64,000 bases of DNA from Pseudomonadota bacterium (GCA_018241995.1 JAFECT010000007.1:62001-126000), one strand, 5' to 3'; positions 31,243-41,406 are shown, counted from the first letter of the stretch. Program-made: numbers and translations. The notes: generated from the letters alone by a model not told the origin.

Positions 31243-32274
31243 ATGGGCCACAAGTACGCGAGCATTCTCGAGACCGTGGGCCGCACGCCGGTGGTGCGCA
31301 TCAATCGCCTCGCGCCGGAGGGGATCAACCTTTTCGTCAAGATCGAGGCCTTCAACCCGCTGGGTTCGGTCAAGGACCGACTGGCGCTGGGGATCATCGA
31401 GGCGGCCGAGAAATCCGGCGCCCTGAAACCCGGCCAGACCGTGATCGAGGCCACCAGCGGCAACACCGGTATCGGCCTGGCCATGGTCTGCGCGGCCAAG
31501 GGCTATCCGCTGGTGGTGACCATGGCCGAAAGCTTCAGCGTCGAGCGGCGCAAGCTGATGCGGTTCCTGGGCGCCAAGGTGATCCTGACGCCCGCGGCCC
31601 TGCGCGCCACCGGCATGGTCAGCAAGACCATCGAGCTGGCGAAGAAGCACGGCTGGTTCTGGGCGCGCCAGTTCGAGAACGACGCCAACCCCGACATGCA
31701 TGAACGCACCACCGGCCCCGAGATTGTCGAGGCCTTCAAGGGCGAGCGGCTGGACTACTGGGTCACCGGCTACGGCACCGGCGGCACCCTGAACGGCGTG
31801 GCCCGCGTGCTGAACCGCGAGCGGCCGGAGACCAGGATCGTGGTCTGTGAGCCGGAGGACGCCCCGCTGCTGGGGTCGGGCGAGGAGCAGGCGCGCAACC
31901 CCGACGGCACGCCCTCGGCCGGTCACCCCGCGTGGAAGCCGCATCCGGTGCAGGGCTGGACGCCCGACTTCATTCCCAAGATCACCGAGGATGCGGTCAA
32001 GACGCAAAAGATCGATCAGGTCATCCCGATCCCCAACGCCGAGGCCATGCGCTGGAGCCGCGAGCTGGCGGTCAAGGAAGGCATCTTCGTCGGCATCAGC
32101 GCGGGCGCGACCTTCGCGGGGGCCATGAAGATCGCCGCCGACGCCCCGAAGGGCACGACCATCCTGGTCATGCTGCCCGACACCGGCGAGCGCTACCTGT
32201 CGACCCCGCTGTTCGCCGACATCCCGGCCGACATGACCGAGGAAGAACAGGCGATCTCGGATTCGGTGGGGTAG
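31243..32274 (+). CDS. cysK: Cysteine synthase A (O-acetylserine sulfhydrylase)
   Basis: PLP enzyme converting O-acetylserine and sulfide to cysteine, 343 residues. It has the PLP lysine in NPLGSVKDR (Lys44), the substrate loop EATSGNTGIGLAM, the phosphate-binding GYGTGGTLNGVARVL and the C-terminal GISAGATFAGAM. It is about 20-30 residues longer than the enterobacterial CysK, with an insertion around SGEEQARNPDGTPSAGHPAWKPHPVQGW. ATG 31243 follows CCAGGAGGCG. Cystathionine beta-synthase-like activity is possible but less likely. Confidence 0.92.
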   Translation: MGHKYASILETVGRTPVVRINRLAPEGINLFVKIEAFNPLGSVKDRLALGIIEAAEKSGALKPGQTVIEATSGNTGIGLAMVCAAKGYPLVVTMAESFSVERRKLMRFLGAKVILTPAALRATGMVSKTIELAKKHGWFWARQFENDANPDMHERTTGPEIVEAFKGERLDYWVTGYGTGGTLNGVARVLNRERPETRIVVCEPEDAPLLGSGEEQARNPDGTPSAGHPAWKPHPVQGWTPDFIPKITEDAVKTQKIDQVIPIPNAEAMRWSRELAVKEGIFVGISAGATFAGAMKIAADAPKGTTILVMLPDTGERYLSTPLFADIPADMTEEEQAISDSVG

Positions 32275-32320
32275 GGGGCCTTTCTGCAAGCCGCGAGGAT
32301 GATTGCGCGGCTGCGCATCG

Positions 32321-33052
32321 CTAGATCGGCTTGTCCATCGCCTTGGCCGCGCGGACGGTGGCGGCGGCGATGAAGGCCGCGGTGTGCTCGGGCGGCATGT
32401 CGCGCACCACGTCGTAGAGCACGACCCCCATGTGGCACTGCTGCGCCACGGGCAAGGCCTCGACGTTGGCGGGGATAGTGACGCCCTTCTTGCCCAGGGC
32501 GGTGATCAGCTCCCGGGCCTCGTCGCGGCCGAAGGTCGGGTGGTCGGTCGGGTGGTCGATGCCGGCGCGGGCGGCGCGCAACTGCACTGCGCTGCCGCGG
32601 TTCATGATCTCCAGCACCTTGGGGGAGAGCTTGGTGTTCTCCCTGATCGCCGACATGGAGAAGTCGGCGCAGGCCTGAGTGTTCTCCTGCGACAGGGCGT
32701 GCACCGCCTCGCGCTGGAAGGCGGCCAGCTCGACCAGGTTCGAGGTCGGCGCGCGGGCCACGTCGCCGGCGTGAGCGGCGGAGAAGCCACGCAGGCGCAC
32801 GAAGGCCTTGTGCTTGAGCGCCTCTTCCTTCTCGCCGTCGGCGTAGCCGTCAGAGATTTCGGTCTTGAGGGCGGCGTAGTCGGCCGGGAAGCCGCGGCGG
32901 AATTCGGTGAACAGGCCGCCGTACTCGCCGTGCTCGGCCCAGCCGTCCATCTCGGCGGCGATCGTGGCTTTTCGACTCGCGTGAGTGTCGCACCCAGCCA
33001 GGGCGGCGGTCACGAGCCCGAGGACGAGCAAGCGGGAAAGCAGGCGCGGCAT
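32321..33052 (-). CDS. Predicted lipoprotein of unknown function
   Basis: A 243-residue protein beginning with a lipoprotein signal (LVLGLVTAALAGC, lipobox LAGC, Cys about 21). The mature part is helical with no motif I recognise; segments such as FTEFRRGFPADYAALKTEISDGYADGE and ACADFSMSAIRENTKL suggest a small periplasmic domain. It lies 10 bases after the DUF2939 gene on the same strand, so the two are probably one transcript and may act together in the envelope. Confidence 0.75.
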   Translation of the reverse strand: MPRLLSRLLVLGLVTAALAGCDTHASRKATIAAEMDGWAEHGEYGGLFTEFRRGFPADYAALKTEISDGYADGEKEEALKHKAFVRLRGFSAAHAGDVARAPTSNLVELAAFQREAVHALSQENTQACADFSMSAIRENTKLSPKVLEIMNRGSAVQLRAARAGIDHPTDHPTFGRDEARELITALGKKGVTIPANVEALPVAQQCHMGVVLYDVVRDMPPEHTAAFIAAATVRAAKAMDKPI

Positions 33053-33062
33053 GGGTTTTTAC

Positions 33063-33650
33063 TTACTGTGCAGGCGCGGGCGTCGGAGCAGGCGTGGCCG
33101 GCACGGGCGCCGGGTCGCCTGCAGGAAGCTTGGTCGGCATGGCGATCTGAACCAGCTTCCAGCTGAACACGCCCTTGCGCTCGAAGGTGAAGACGGTCTC
33201 GCCCCAGCCTGTCGAGGCCGAGGGCACGCCCAGGCGGCAGCGGTTCACGCCCCAGAAGCGCACCCGCGGCCAGGGCGATGCAGCTGAGGCGTCGGCGGTC
33301 TTGGAGGCCTTGATCGAGTCCCAGCCCTGGCCGCGCGTCAGCGCGTTGAGGGCTGCCGGCTTAAGCAGGGCCTCGACCTTAGGCGTGGGCTCAAGCGGGG
33401 CGATGGCGTGCTGGATGGCGCCGACCGGGTCCTGCCAGAAGCTCGGCGGCGCGGCCGAGGCCGTGCCGGTCAGCTGGGCCTTCAGGCTCGAGCGGACGGC
33501 GTCATAGTCGACCAGCTGGGAGAGGCCCTGGACGTCCTCGGCCTGGGCGGCCGAGCGCAGGGCGAAGAAGGCGAAATAGGGCGCCGAAACAAAGGCCAAG
33601 GCTGCGATGATCACAGCCAGGGTGAGCACGGTCGTCAGAAGGCGTTGCAT
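33063..33650 (-). CDS. DUF2939 family envelope protein
   Basis: A 195-residue protein with one N-terminal membrane anchor or signal (LLTTVLTLAVIIAALAFVSA) followed by the DUF2939 pattern APYFAFFALRSAAQAEDVQGLSQLVDY. It ends in a proline/alanine-rich tail (PAPVPATPAPTPAPAQ). Function is unknown for the family. ATG 33650 is preferred to GTG 33659 because GGAG lies nine bases upstream of it. It lies between icd and a lipoprotein gene on the same strand. Confidence 0.8.
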   Translation of the reverse strand: MQRLLTTVLTLAVIIAALAFVSAPYFAFFALRSAAQAEDVQGLSQLVDYDAVRSSLKAQLTGTASAAPPSFWQDPVGAIQHAIAPLEPTPKVEALLKPAALNALTRGQGWDSIKASKTADASAASPWPRVRFWGVNRCRLGVPSASTGWGETVFTFERKGVFSWKLVQIAMPTKLPAGDPAPVPATPAPTPAPAQ

Positions 33651-33704
33651 GGTCCCCACTCCAATCGGCAGGGACCATGCCGGGCCCTTTGACTAGGCCG
33701 CTTC

Positions 33705-34919
33705 TCAGATCCCCATAGCCTTTTCCAGGTTTTCCGCGACTTTGTCGAGGAAGCCCTCGGTGGTCAGCCACCCTTGCTGGTCGCCGACGAGCAGGGCCAG
33801 GTCCTTGGTCATGAAGCCGGATTCGACGGTCGCGACGGTCACGTCCTCGAGCGTATGGGCGAACTTGTCGAGCTCGGCGTTGCCGTCGAGCTTGGCGCGA
33901 TGCTTCAGGCCACGGGTCCAGGCGTAGATCGAGGCGATGGAGTTGGTCGAGGTCGACTCGCCGCGCTGGTGCTGGCGGTAGTGGCGGGTGACGGTGCCGT
34001 GGGCGGCCTCGGCCTCCACGATCTTGCCGTCCGGCGTCATCAGCACCGAGGTCATCAGGCCGAGCGAGCCGAAGCCTTGCGCCACGGTATCGGACTGCAC
34101 GTCGCCGTCGTAGTTCTTGCAGGCCCAGACGAAGCCGCCGTTCCACTTCAGCGCCGAGGCGACCATGTCGTCGATCAGGCGGTGCTCGTAGGTCAGGTTC
34201 TTCGCTTCGAACTGCGGCTTGAACTCGGTGTCGAACACCTCCTGGAAGATGTCCTTGAAGCGCCCGTCATAGGCCTTGAGGATGGTGTTCTTGGTCGAGA
34301 GATAGACCGGGTAGCCGCGATCGAGCCCATAGGCCAGCGAAGCGCGGGCGAAGTCCCGGATCGAGTTGTCGACATTGTACATGCCCATGGCCACGCCCGA
34401 GCTCTGGAACTCGAACACCTCGTGCTCGATGGTCTGACCGTCCTGGCCCTCGAACTTGATGGTCAGCTTGCCGGGGCCAGGCACCTTGAAGTCGGTGGCC
34501 TTGTACTGGTCGCCAAAGGCGTGGCGGCCGATCACGATCGGCTGGGTCCAGCCCGGCACCAGCCGCGGCACGTTCCTGCAGATGATCGGCTCGCGGAAGA
34601 CGACGCCGCCCAGGATGTTGCGGATGGTGCCGTTGGGCGACTTCCACATCTTCTTCAGATTGAATTCCTTCACCCGCGCTTCGTCGGGGGTGATGGTGGC
34701 GCACTTGACGCCCACGCCGTAGCGCTTGATCGCCTCGGCCGCCTCGACGGTGACCCTGTCGTCGGTCGCGTCGCGATTCTCCATGCTGAGGTCGTAGTAG
34801 TCCAGGGTCAGGTCCAGGTATGGGAAGATCAGCTTGTCCTTGATGAGCTTCCAGATGATGCGGGTCATCTCGTCGCCGTCGAGATCGACGACCGGATTGG
34901 CGACCTTGATCTTGGCCAT
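33705..34919 (-). CDS. icd: NADP-dependent isocitrate dehydrogenase
   Basis: TCA-cycle enzyme of the dimeric, eukaryote-like type, 404 residues. It starts [23 protein letters not shown] and contains the isocitrate-binding [12 protein letters not shown] loop, the [21 protein letters not shown] segment, the Mg-binding DGDVQSD block and the NADP-binding region [16 protein letters not shown] 34919 has AAGGA eight to nine bases upstream; the frame stays open further upstream but without family sequence. It heads a reverse-strand block with the DUF2939 and lipoprotein genes and is divergent from the CHASE3 kinase. Confidence 0.95.
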   Translation of the reverse strand: MAKIKVANPVVDLDGDEMTRIIWKLIKDKLIFPYLDLTLDYYDLSMENRDATDDRVTVEAAEAIKRYGVGVKCATITPDEARVKEFNLKKMWKSPNGTIRNILGGVVFREPIICRNVPRLVPGWTQPIVIGRHAFGDQYKATDFKVPGPGKLTIKFEGQDGQTIEHEVFEFQSSGVAMGMYNVDNSIRDFARASLAYGLDRGYPVYLSTKNTILKAYDGRFKDIFQEVFDTEFKPQFEAKNLTYEHRLIDDMVASALKWNGGFVWACKNYDGDVQSDTVAQGFGSLGLMTSVLMTPDGKIVEAEAAHGTVTRHYRQHQRGESTSTNSIASIYAWTRGLKHRAKLDGNAELDKFAHTLEDVTVATVESGFMTKDLALLVGDQQGWLTTEGFLDKVAENLEKAMGI

Positions 34920-35114
34920 TCGGCTTTTGTCCTTCCAGGTGATGCGCCTACGGACCGACGGGGCGCACAGGGCCCCGCGGCGGGCGCGTGGAAGCCGCCC
35001 TATAGAGCCTCGCGCCCGCGCGCGCCAGCGGCGGCGGGAACCTTCTGCCCGGCCGCTCATTTCGTGTGCGGGGCGAGCTTGGCTGTTCGCGCAGGAACAG
35101 GGGTGGTCAGGGCG

Positions 35115-35143
35115 TTGGACAGGCGTAGTTGCGATTTCTATGA
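35115..35143 (+). promoter_or_regulatory. Candidate promoter for the CHASE3 kinase operon
   Basis: TTGGAC (35115-35120) and CTATGA (35138-35143) are separated by 17 bp, ending 24 bases before the kinase start. The hexamers match the housekeeping consensus moderately well. No operator is evident in the 248-bp divergent gap. Confidence 0.35.
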
Positions 35144-35167
35144 AGCGGCGATCCGGCGGGACCGTTG

Positions 35168-36682
35168 ATGCTGCGCAAGCCCCTGAACTTCGTGCGGACC
35201 GCCACGGTGGAGCGGACCGTTGTGGCCCTGATGGCCCTGGCGTTCCTGCTGCTCGCCGCGGTGGGCGCGGCGTCCTACGTCGCCAACCGCAAGGCGCATG
35301 CACTGGCTGAAGAGGCCGCTCGCCATCAGAAAGTTCGCCGGGCTACGCGCCAGATCCTCATCGACACCCTGAACGCCGAGACCGGTCAGCGCGGCTATCT
35401 GATCACGGGCCAGCGCGACTACCTGGATGTGCACCGCGAGGCCAAGTCGCGTCTCACCGCCGAGATGATCGACCTGCGCCGTCAGGTGGACGGCAGCCGT
35501 GAGGAAGCCCGGCTGGTCGACGCGCTCAAGATCCAGATCGACGCCAAGCTCGCGGAACTGGCCAAGACCGTCGCCTTCATGGATGCGCACCGGCGCGAAG
35601 AAGCTTTGGTCCAGGTGCGCGGCGGGGCTGGGCGCGCCTACATGGTGCAGATCCGCGCCCTGATCGACCGCCTGGACCGGCTGGAAGGCGCCCTCGTGGC
35701 GCGCAACAGCGCCGAGGCCGAACAAGGCGCGCGTCTCGCGCTGACGGTGAATCTGGTCAGCGCCATACTCGTGGCCATCGTGGGCCTGCTCTCGCTCTTG
35801 GTGATCCGTAGCTACGTCAACGATCTGAGGCGCTCTCGCGAGGCGTTGGACAGCCTGAACCAGGGTCTGGAGCGGGCTGTGGCTGAGCGCACGGAAGAGC
35901 TGGTGCGAGCCAACGAGGAGATCCAGCGCTTCGCTTACATCGTCAGCCACGACCTGCGCGCGCCTCTGGTCAATGTGATGGGCTACACCGCCGAACTGGA
36001 AGGCGCGGGCCAGGCCCTGCGGGCGCAGATGGAGCGGATCGAGGCTGAGGCGCCCAAGCTGCTGGAGCCCGCCGCCAAACTAGCCATCGACGAGGATGTG
36101 CCCGAGGCCATCGGCTTCATCCGCAGCTCCACCGAGAAGATGGACCGCCTGATCAAGGCCATACTGAAACTGTCGCGCGACGGTCGTCGGGTCCTGGCGC
36201 CGGAGGCCCTGGACATGACCGCCCAGGTCCGGGCGGTGGCCGAGAGCCTGAACCACCAAGCCGGCGAGCAAGGGGCCTCGATCAAGGTGGAGAGCCTGCC
36301 GGGCATCGTCTCCGACCGCCTCGCGATCGACCAGATATTCGGCAACCTGCTCGACAACGCCCTGAAGTACCTCGACGCCAAGCGCGCCGGTCAGATCGTG
36401 GTGCGCGGCCGGGAGGAACCCCCCTTCGTCGTCTATGAGATCGAGGACAATGGCCGCGGCGTCGCCGACCGCGACCACGAGCGCATCTTCGAGCTGTTCC
36501 GCCGCGCCGGGACCCAGGATCGACCGGGCGAGGGGCTTGGCCTCGCTTTCGTCAAAAACACGGTGCGTAGGCTTGGCGGAAGCATCGACCTGAAGTCCGA
36601 ACTCGGGAAAGGCTCGACTTTCATCCTGAAATTCCCGAAACGCCTGATTGCGGAAGCTTCAGAGTCCGGAGACGTCGAATGA
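35168..36682 (+). CDS. CHASE3-domain sensor histidine kinase
   Basis: A 504-residue membrane kinase. A transmembrane helix (about 20-40) leads into a CHASE3 periplasmic sensor (about 42-180; [20 protein letters not shown] is diagnostic), then a second membrane helix (about 192-214). A coiled linker precedes HisKA ([13 protein letters not shown], His261) and HATPase ([30 protein letters not shown]). The architecture is close to bacteriophytochrome-like and Rcp1-partnered kinases. The stop overlaps the start of the next gene (ATGA), which encodes an Rcp1-like receiver. Confidence 0.92.
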   Translation: MLRKPLNFVRTATVERTVVALMALAFLLLAAVGAASYVANRKAHALAEEAARHQKVRRATRQILIDTLNAETGQRGYLITGQRDYLDVHREAKSRLTAEMIDLRRQVDGSREEARLVDALKIQIDAKLAELAKTVAFMDAHRREEALVQVRGGAGRAYMVQIRALIDRLDRLEGALVARNSAEAEQGARLALTVNLVSAILVAIVGLLSLLVIRSYVNDLRRSREALDSLNQGLERAVAERTEELVRANEEIQRFAYIVSHDLRAPLVNVMGYTAELEGAGQALRAQMERIEAEAPKLLEPAAKLAIDEDVPEAIGFIRSSTEKMDRLIKAILKLSRDGRRVLAPEALDMTAQVRAVAESLNHQAGEQGASIKVESLPGIVSDRLAIDQIFGNLLDNALKYLDAKRAGQIVVRGREEPPFVVYEIEDNGRGVADRDHERIFELFRRAGTQDRPGEGLGLAFVKNTVRRLGGSIDLKSELGKGSTFILKFPKRLIAEASESGDVE

Positions 36683-37104
36683 GCCATCCCGTCACCATCG
36701 TCATGATCGAGGACGATCCCGGCCACGCCAAGCTGATCGAGAAGAACATCCGCCGGGCGAACATCAACAACGAGATCGTCCATTTCACCGACGGCAGCTC
36801 GGCGGTGGATCACCTGATGTCGGACGCGGTGCGCGCCAACGGGCCGCTCCTGGTGCTGCTGGACCTCAACCTGCCGGACATGCAGGGCACCGACATCCTG
36901 GCCCGCATCAAATCGAGCGAGCACCTGAAGCGCGCGCCGGTGATCGTCCTGACCACCACCGATGACAAGGTCGAGATCCAGCGCTGCTACGACCTGGGCT
37001 GCAACGTCTACATCACCAAACCGGTCGACTACGAAGGCTTCGCCCAGGCCATCCGCCAGCTCGGCCTGTTCCTGTCGGTGATCCAGGTGCCCGAAGCCGA
37101 GTGA
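36679..37104 (+). CDS. Single-domain response regulator (Rcp1/CheY-like)
   Basis: A 141-residue stand-alone receiver with no output domain. It has the acidic pair EDD (11-13), phospho-acceptor Asp62 in [11 protein letters not shown], the TTT switch region (VIVLTTTDD) and Lys in [10 protein letters not shown]. This loop set is typical of Rcp1-type receivers that shuttle phosphate from a phytochrome-like or CHASE3 kinase. It overlaps the kinase by ATGA and lies 10 bases before a receiver-kinase hybrid, so a three-step relay is inferred. Confidence 0.92.
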   Translation: MSHPVTIVMIEDDPGHAKLIEKNIRRANINNEIVHFTDGSSAVDHLMSDAVRANGPLLVLLDLNLPDMQGTDILARIKSSEHLKRAPVIVLTTTDDKVEIQRCYDLGCNVYITKPVDYEGFAQAIRQLGLFLSVIQVPEAE

Positions 37105-37114
37105 GCAGGGCCGA

Positions 37115-38158
37115 ATGAGCCACGACGCCCCGGAAAAACCCCGCCTGCTCTACGTCGACGACGACGCTGCGCTCGCGCGCCTGGTCCAGAAGGACCTGAG
37201 CCGGCGCGGCTACGAGGTCGTGTGCGCCGAGGACGGCGACGCGGGCCTGGCGCGACTGCGCGCGGAGCGCTTCGATGTGGTCGCGCTCGACCACTTCATG
37301 CCGGGCCGCGAGGGGCTGGACGTGCTGGAAGAGATCATGACCCTGCCGGCTCCGCCGCCGGTCGTCTATGTGACCGGCGCTCAGGACGGGCGACTGGCGG
37401 TGACGGCGCTCAAGGCCGGCGCTGCGGACTATGTGATCAAGGACGTGGGCGAGGATTTCCTGGCTCTGCTGCGCGCGGCGCTGGACGATGCCGTCGAGCT
37501 CGGGGCGCTGCGGCGCCAGAAGGAGCAGGCGGACGCCGAGCTGCGCGCTTCACGCGATCGCGCCGAGGCGCTGCTGCGCGAGGTCAACCATCGCATCGGC
37601 AACTCGCTGCAGCTGGTCTCCAGCTTCATCGCGATGCAGACCCGGGCGCTGAAGGAGGAGAGCGCGCGCCAGGCGCTGCGCGAGACCCAGGCGCGCATAG
37701 AGGCCGTCGCCCATATCCATCGCCGGCTTTACACCTCCGACGACGTGACCAGCGTGGAGCTGAAGGACTATTTCGCGGGCTTGGTGGAGGAGCTGAGCGA
37801 CTCCATCGCAAGGGAGGAGGGCGCGCCGACCATCGCGCTCCACGCCGAACCGCTGAGGGCGCCGACCGACCGAGCGGTCTCGCTGGGCGTGATCGTGGCC
37901 GAACTGGTCACCAATGCGGTCAAGTACGCCTATCCGCACGGCAAGGGCGGGGAAATCCGCGTGCGGCTGACCGCCGAGGGCGAGCGCGCCGGCGTGCTGG
38001 TGGTCGAGGATGACGGGCAGGGCCTGGGCGACGGCGCGCCAAAGGGCACGGGCCTGGGCCAACGGATTATCGGCGCCATGGCCTCGAACCTGCGCTCGGC
38101 AGTCACCTACGAGAACGGTCGCCAGGGCGTGCGGGCGAAGCTGGCGTTCGAGTTCTGA
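37115..38158 (+). CDS. Receiver-HisKA_2 histidine kinase
   Basis: A 347-residue soluble protein. The N-terminal receiver (residues 10-125) has DDD15-17, phospho-acceptor Asp59 ([10 protein letters not shown]) and Lys in [10 protein letters not shown] coiled linker leads to a HisKA_2-type dimerisation domain ([18 protein letters not shown], His159) and a HATPase with [14 protein letters not shown] and VEDDGQGL. HisKA_2/HWE kinases of alphaproteobacteria often feed the general stress (PhyR) pathway, so this operon could be an input to it; no PhyR, NepR or sigma-EcfG gene is in the window. Third gene of the operon. Confidence 0.9.
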   Translation: MSHDAPEKPRLLYVDDDAALARLVQKDLSRRGYEVVCAEDGDAGLARLRAERFDVVALDHFMPGREGLDVLEEIMTLPAPPPVVYVTGAQDGRLAVTALKAGAADYVIKDVGEDFLALLRAALDDAVELGALRRQKEQADAELRASRDRAEALLREVNHRIGNSLQLVSSFIAMQTRALKEESARQALRETQARIEAVAHIHRRLYTSDDVTSVELKDYFAGLVEELSDSIAREEGAPTIALHAEPLRAPTDRAVSLGVIVAELVTNAVKYAYPHGKGGEIRVRLTAEGERAGVLVVEDDGQGLGDGAPKGTGLGQRIIGAMASNLRSAVTYENGRQGVRAKLAFEF

Positions 38159-38231
38159 AGTAACGCCGACCTGTCGAAAAGGGCGTCGAAAGGGAACGAA
38201 GCCGCCCGCCGGAATCTGCTAAGCCTGCTCA

Positions 38232-39005
38232 ATGCCCACCTGGGACCCCTCGCAGTACGAGCGATACAAGGCCTATCGCGACCGCCCCGCACTGGACCTG
38301 CTGATCCAGGTTCCGGAGGGCCTTGAGCCGCGCGAGATCTGGGACCTGGGCTGCGGCACGGGCGAGCATGCGGCGTTGCTGAAGCGGCGCCATCCGGAGG
38401 CGGTGGTGCACGGCCTGGACTCCAGCACCGACATGTTGGCCCGCGCGCGCCAGAGGCCGGAAGACATCGACTGGGTGTCGGCCGACGTGGCGGACTGGGC
38501 GCCGGACCGGCCGGTCGACCTGATCTTCTCCAATGCGGCGCTGCACTGGTTGGGCGACCACGAGCGACTGTTCCCGCGCTTGGCGGAGCGGCTGTCGAGC
38601 GGGGGGATCTTGGCCTGCCAGATGCCGGTGTCCTGGCGGGCGCCGCAGCACACGCTGCTGCGCGAGACGGCGGCCCACGGGCCGTGGGCGGACGCCCTGG
38701 CCGGGATCGACGGGGTCAAGCCGCTGCTGGAGCCTGAAGGCTACTACGACGCCCTCGCGCCGCTCTGCGCCGACGTGGACCTGTGGACCACCACCTATCT
38801 GCACGTGCTGGACGGCGAGGACCCGGTGGTGGAGTGGATGAAGGGCTCGGGCCTCAGGCCCTATCTCGACGCGGTCAGCCCCGAGATGCAGGCGCCTTTC
38901 CTCGATGCTTACCGGCGGCGGTTGGCTTCGGCTTTCCCCCGACGAGCCGACGGATCGACGCTCTTGCCTTTTGAGCGCCTATTTGTGGTGGCGCGTCGAG
39001 CTTGA
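38232..39005 (+). CDS. tam: SAM-dependent methyltransferase, trans-aconitate 2-methyltransferase type
   Basis: A 257-residue class I methyltransferase. The start MPTWDPSQYERYKAYRDRPA matches Tam proteins. The SAM site reads WDLGCGTGEHAALL (residues about 34-47) with acidic DSS at the end of strand 2, followed by DLIFSNAALHWLGDHERLF and SSGGILACQMP, which are characteristic of Tam. Tam methylates trans-aconitate, an inhibitor of the TCA enzyme aconitase. The last 131 bases overlap the 3' end of the convergent patatin gene; the C-terminal DGSTLLPFERLFVVA segment is still family-typical, so both ends appear real. Confidence 0.85.
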   Translation: MPTWDPSQYERYKAYRDRPALDLLIQVPEGLEPREIWDLGCGTGEHAALLKRRHPEAVVHGLDSSTDMLARARQRPEDIDWVSADVADWAPDRPVDLIFSNAALHWLGDHERLFPRLAERLSSGGILACQMPVSWRAPQHTLLRETAAHGPWADALAGIDGVKPLLEPEGYYDALAPLCADVDLWTTTYLHVLDGEDPVVEWMKGSGLRPYLDAVSPEMQAPFLDAYRRRLASAFPRRADGSTLLPFERLFVVARRA

Positions 39006-40758
39006 GCGCCTCGACCACGGAGGCGTGCAGGGCCTGCTGCTTGCGCTTGCGCAGGGTCGGCACCGGGCCATCGAGCTTCGACAGGGCCTCCATGGCCGCC
39101 TTGTGGCCGTTCTCCACCGCCCGGTCATAGGCCTTCCAGTCGCGGATCTCGACGCCGTCGGGATTGGGGATGATCAGCACGTCGGTGGCCCGGCGCGCCT
39201 CCATCAGATCGGCCTTGGTGCTGAGCGTGGCCGAGCGGATCATGATCGAGACGATCGGCGGACCCTGGCGCCAGGCGCCGCTCAAGAGCCACATCCACCA
39301 GGACTTGGGGTTCTCCAGCACCTTGGGGTCGACGCCGCGGGCGCGCGAGACGTCCACGCCCACGACCGGCCCCATGTGCCAAGCCCGCATCAGGTCGACC
39401 GGGAAGTTGCGCATCACCGCGCCGTCGACCAGCACCGCGCCGCCCTCCACCACCGGCGGCAGGACCCCGGGGATCGAGATCGAGGCCCGAAGCGCCTTCC
39501 TCAGCATCCCGCGCTTGTGCACCACATAGCCGCCCGAGGTGATGTTGGACGAGACGCAGTAGTAGGGTAGCCAGAGATCCTCGATCTCGGTGTCGCCGAA
39601 GTGCTCCTTCAGCCGCTCGTCGACCTTCTTGCCCTTGACCAGGGCGATGATCGGAATGGCCAGGTCGTCGACCGGGCTCGAGTCGACGAAGGCCTTGCGA
39701 ATCCGGGCGTCCATCTCATCCATGCCCCAGCCGATGGCCAGGCCGCCGGCGACCACGCCGCCCATGGAGGAGCCGCCCAGGAAGTCGATGGGTGTGCCGG
39801 TCTCGACCAGGGCCTTGATCGCGCCGATGTGGGCGTAGGCGCGCGCGCCGCCGCCGGACAGCACCAGCCCCACCGAGGTGCCGGTCAGGACGCGGGCGAT
39901 GCGGGCCGCGTCGCGCCGATCGGCGCCGCGCACATGGAACCAGCGGGCCGGCGCCACCGCATCCAGCCATCGTCCGGTGCCGGTCGGACGGGTGGTCGAG
40001 GGCTTATGGATCAGGATCAGGTCGACCAGGCGATGGCTGTCGAAGGCGTCCCCCTGCCACGGCCGCGCCGCCGTCGGGTCCTCGCCGCCGCGTCCGACCA
40101 GGAACAGCCGGTCCACCTGCCGCGCGCAGAGATGCGCCCAGGCCGTCTCGTCCGCCTCGGCGACGTAGAGCACGTAGTCGTGGCTCTCCTCGATGCTCGA
40201 GAACCATTCAGTCGCCGACTTCAGGGCGCGCGAGGTGACGACCTTGGCCGAGTGGCCCTGGGCGGCGATCTCGGCTTCCAAGAGGGTCACGAAGGGCAGG
40301 ATCGGCCGCTCCGACAGGCTGATGAAGCCGAACACGGTGGGCTCGGCCACGGAGCCGGCCACCTGGCGCGCGCGCAGGATCATCAGCCGCGCCAGCTCGG
40401 TCATCAGCTGCGGATTGTCCGCCGCCGCGGCGAAGAAGGCCTCGCGCGGCAGGGCCACGATCTCGGAGTCGCGCAGCGCCGTGACGGTGGCGGTATGCGG
40501 CGTGCCCGCGATCAGCGACATCTCGCCGGCCGGCTCGCCCGGCTTGATCACCCCCAGGAAGTGCGGCTCCTGCCCCTCCTCGTGCTTGAACACGCCGAGG
40601 CGGCCGCTGCGCAGCAGATAAAGGGTGTCGGCCGCATCGCCGGCCGCATAGAGGCGCACCCCGCCGGGCAGGGTGAACCAGCTCGCTGCGCCGGGGCTCT
40701 CCTCGAAAAGGCGGGCGAGGGCCTTCTCCAGCGGCGATGGGGGAGTGGAGCGCGCCAT
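38875..40758 (-). CDS. Cyclic-nucleotide-binding patatin-like phospholipase
   Basis: A 627-residue protein with an N-terminal cNMP-binding fold (about residues 20-145; GDAADTLYLLRSGRLGVFKHEEGQ and GEPAGEMSLIAG), a linker domain, and a C-terminal patatin domain. The patatin part has the oxyanion loop LSGGGARAYAHIGAIKAL, nucleophile Ser in GSSMGG and the dyad Asp in DGAVMRNFPVD. This is the neuropathy-target-esterase-like architecture, predicted to hydrolyse phospholipid or lysophospholipid esters. A basic, low-complexity C-terminal tail (about 40 residues) is encoded in the overlap with tam. ATG 40758 is the first good start. Confidence 0.9.
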   Translation of the reverse strand: MARSTPPSPLEKALARLFEESPGAASWFTLPGGVRLYAAGDAADTLYLLRSGRLGVFKHEEGQEPHFLGVIKPGEPAGEMSLIAGTPHTATVTALRDSEIVALPREAFFAAAADNPQLMTELARLMILRARQVAGSVAEPTVFGFISLSERPILPFVTLLEAEIAAQGHSAKVVTSRALKSATEWFSSIEESHDYVLYVAEADETAWAHLCARQVDRLFLVGRGGEDPTAARPWQGDAFDSHRLVDLILIHKPSTTRPTGTGRWLDAVAPARWFHVRGADRRDAARIARVLTGTSVGLVLSGGGARAYAHIGAIKALVETGTPIDFLGGSSMGGVVAGGLAIGWGMDEMDARIRKAFVDSSPVDDLAIPIIALVKGKKVDERLKEHFGDTEIEDLWLPYYCVSSNITSGGYVVHKRGMLRKALRASISIPGVLPPVVEGGAVLVDGAVMRNFPVDLMRAWHMGPVVGVDVSRARGVDPKVLENPKSWWMWLLSGAWRQGPPIVSIMIRSATLSTKADLMEARRATDVLIIPNPDGVEIRDWKAYDRAVENGHKAAMEALSKLDGPVPTLRKRKQQALHASVVEALKLDAPPQIGAQKARASIRRLVGGKPKPTAAGKHRGKAPASRG

Positions 40759-40817
40759 GGGGCGAGCTTAGAGGCGAATCTGTCCCGACGGAAAAGCCCC
40801 CGTCGGACCCGGAGGGC

Positions 40818-41330
40818 CTACTTCTTCACCCAGCGGTCCGGATGGTCGACGATCTCGCGGCTGAACAGCATGGCCTCGCGCATGGAGTCGGTGGTCATGT
40901 CGATCTGCAGCTTCTCGCGCCGGCACAGGAACCGCTCGCCCGCGTCGGCTAGGGTGTCCTCGAACACGTGGCGATAGGCGTTGTCGGCGGCGTAGGGGCG
41001 CAGCTTCTCGCCCTTGCCGCTGTAGTAGGCGCCCTCGGTGAACTTGAACATGTGCTCGCCGCAGTCGAACACCGCATAGACCAGCTTGTAGGCGGCCGGG
41101 TCCGAGCCCTTGGGCGCATCCTTGTCGGGGCCGACCATCAAGAGCCAGCTCTCCGCGGTCTTGCCGTCCTTGCTGCGCTTCAGCTGCGTCAGGTCGACGT
41201 GCATGACGTTGTCGCCGCGCTCGGAGAAGCCGATGACGCGGAAGTGGTCCTGCGCCAGGTCGCGGGCGAAAGCGGGAGCAGCTGCGGCCAGGACGCCCGT
41301 GACGGCGGCGGCGAGTACGAGACGGCGCAT
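40818..41330 (-). CDS. Small secreted protein of unknown function
   Basis: A 170-residue protein with a clear signal peptide (LVLAAAVTGVLAAAAPAFA, cleavage about residue 22). The mature domain contains two cysteines (FDCGEHMF and RFLCRREK) that could pair. Sequence such as DNVMHVDLTQLKRSKDGKTAESWLL looks like a small beta-rich periplasmic domain of the surface-adhesin-like DUF type. I cannot assign a function. It is 59 bases downstream of nothing on its own strand except the small gene at 41407, and it precedes the patatin gene. Confidence 0.75.
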   Translation of the reverse strand: MRRLVLAAAVTGVLAAAAPAFARDLAQDHFRVIGFSERGDNVMHVDLTQLKRSKDGKTAESWLLMVGPDKDAPKGSDPAAYKLVYAVFDCGEHMFKFTEGAYYSGKGEKLRPYAADNAYRHVFEDTLADAGERFLCRREKLQIDMTTDSMREAMLFSREIVDHPDRWVKK

Positions 41331-41406
41331 GCGGTTCTCCAGCTTCGCCCGATCAGGCGCGCGAGCTTAGCGCAGAACGCCGGTCTCTGTCAGTCCGTGG
41401 CGCCCG

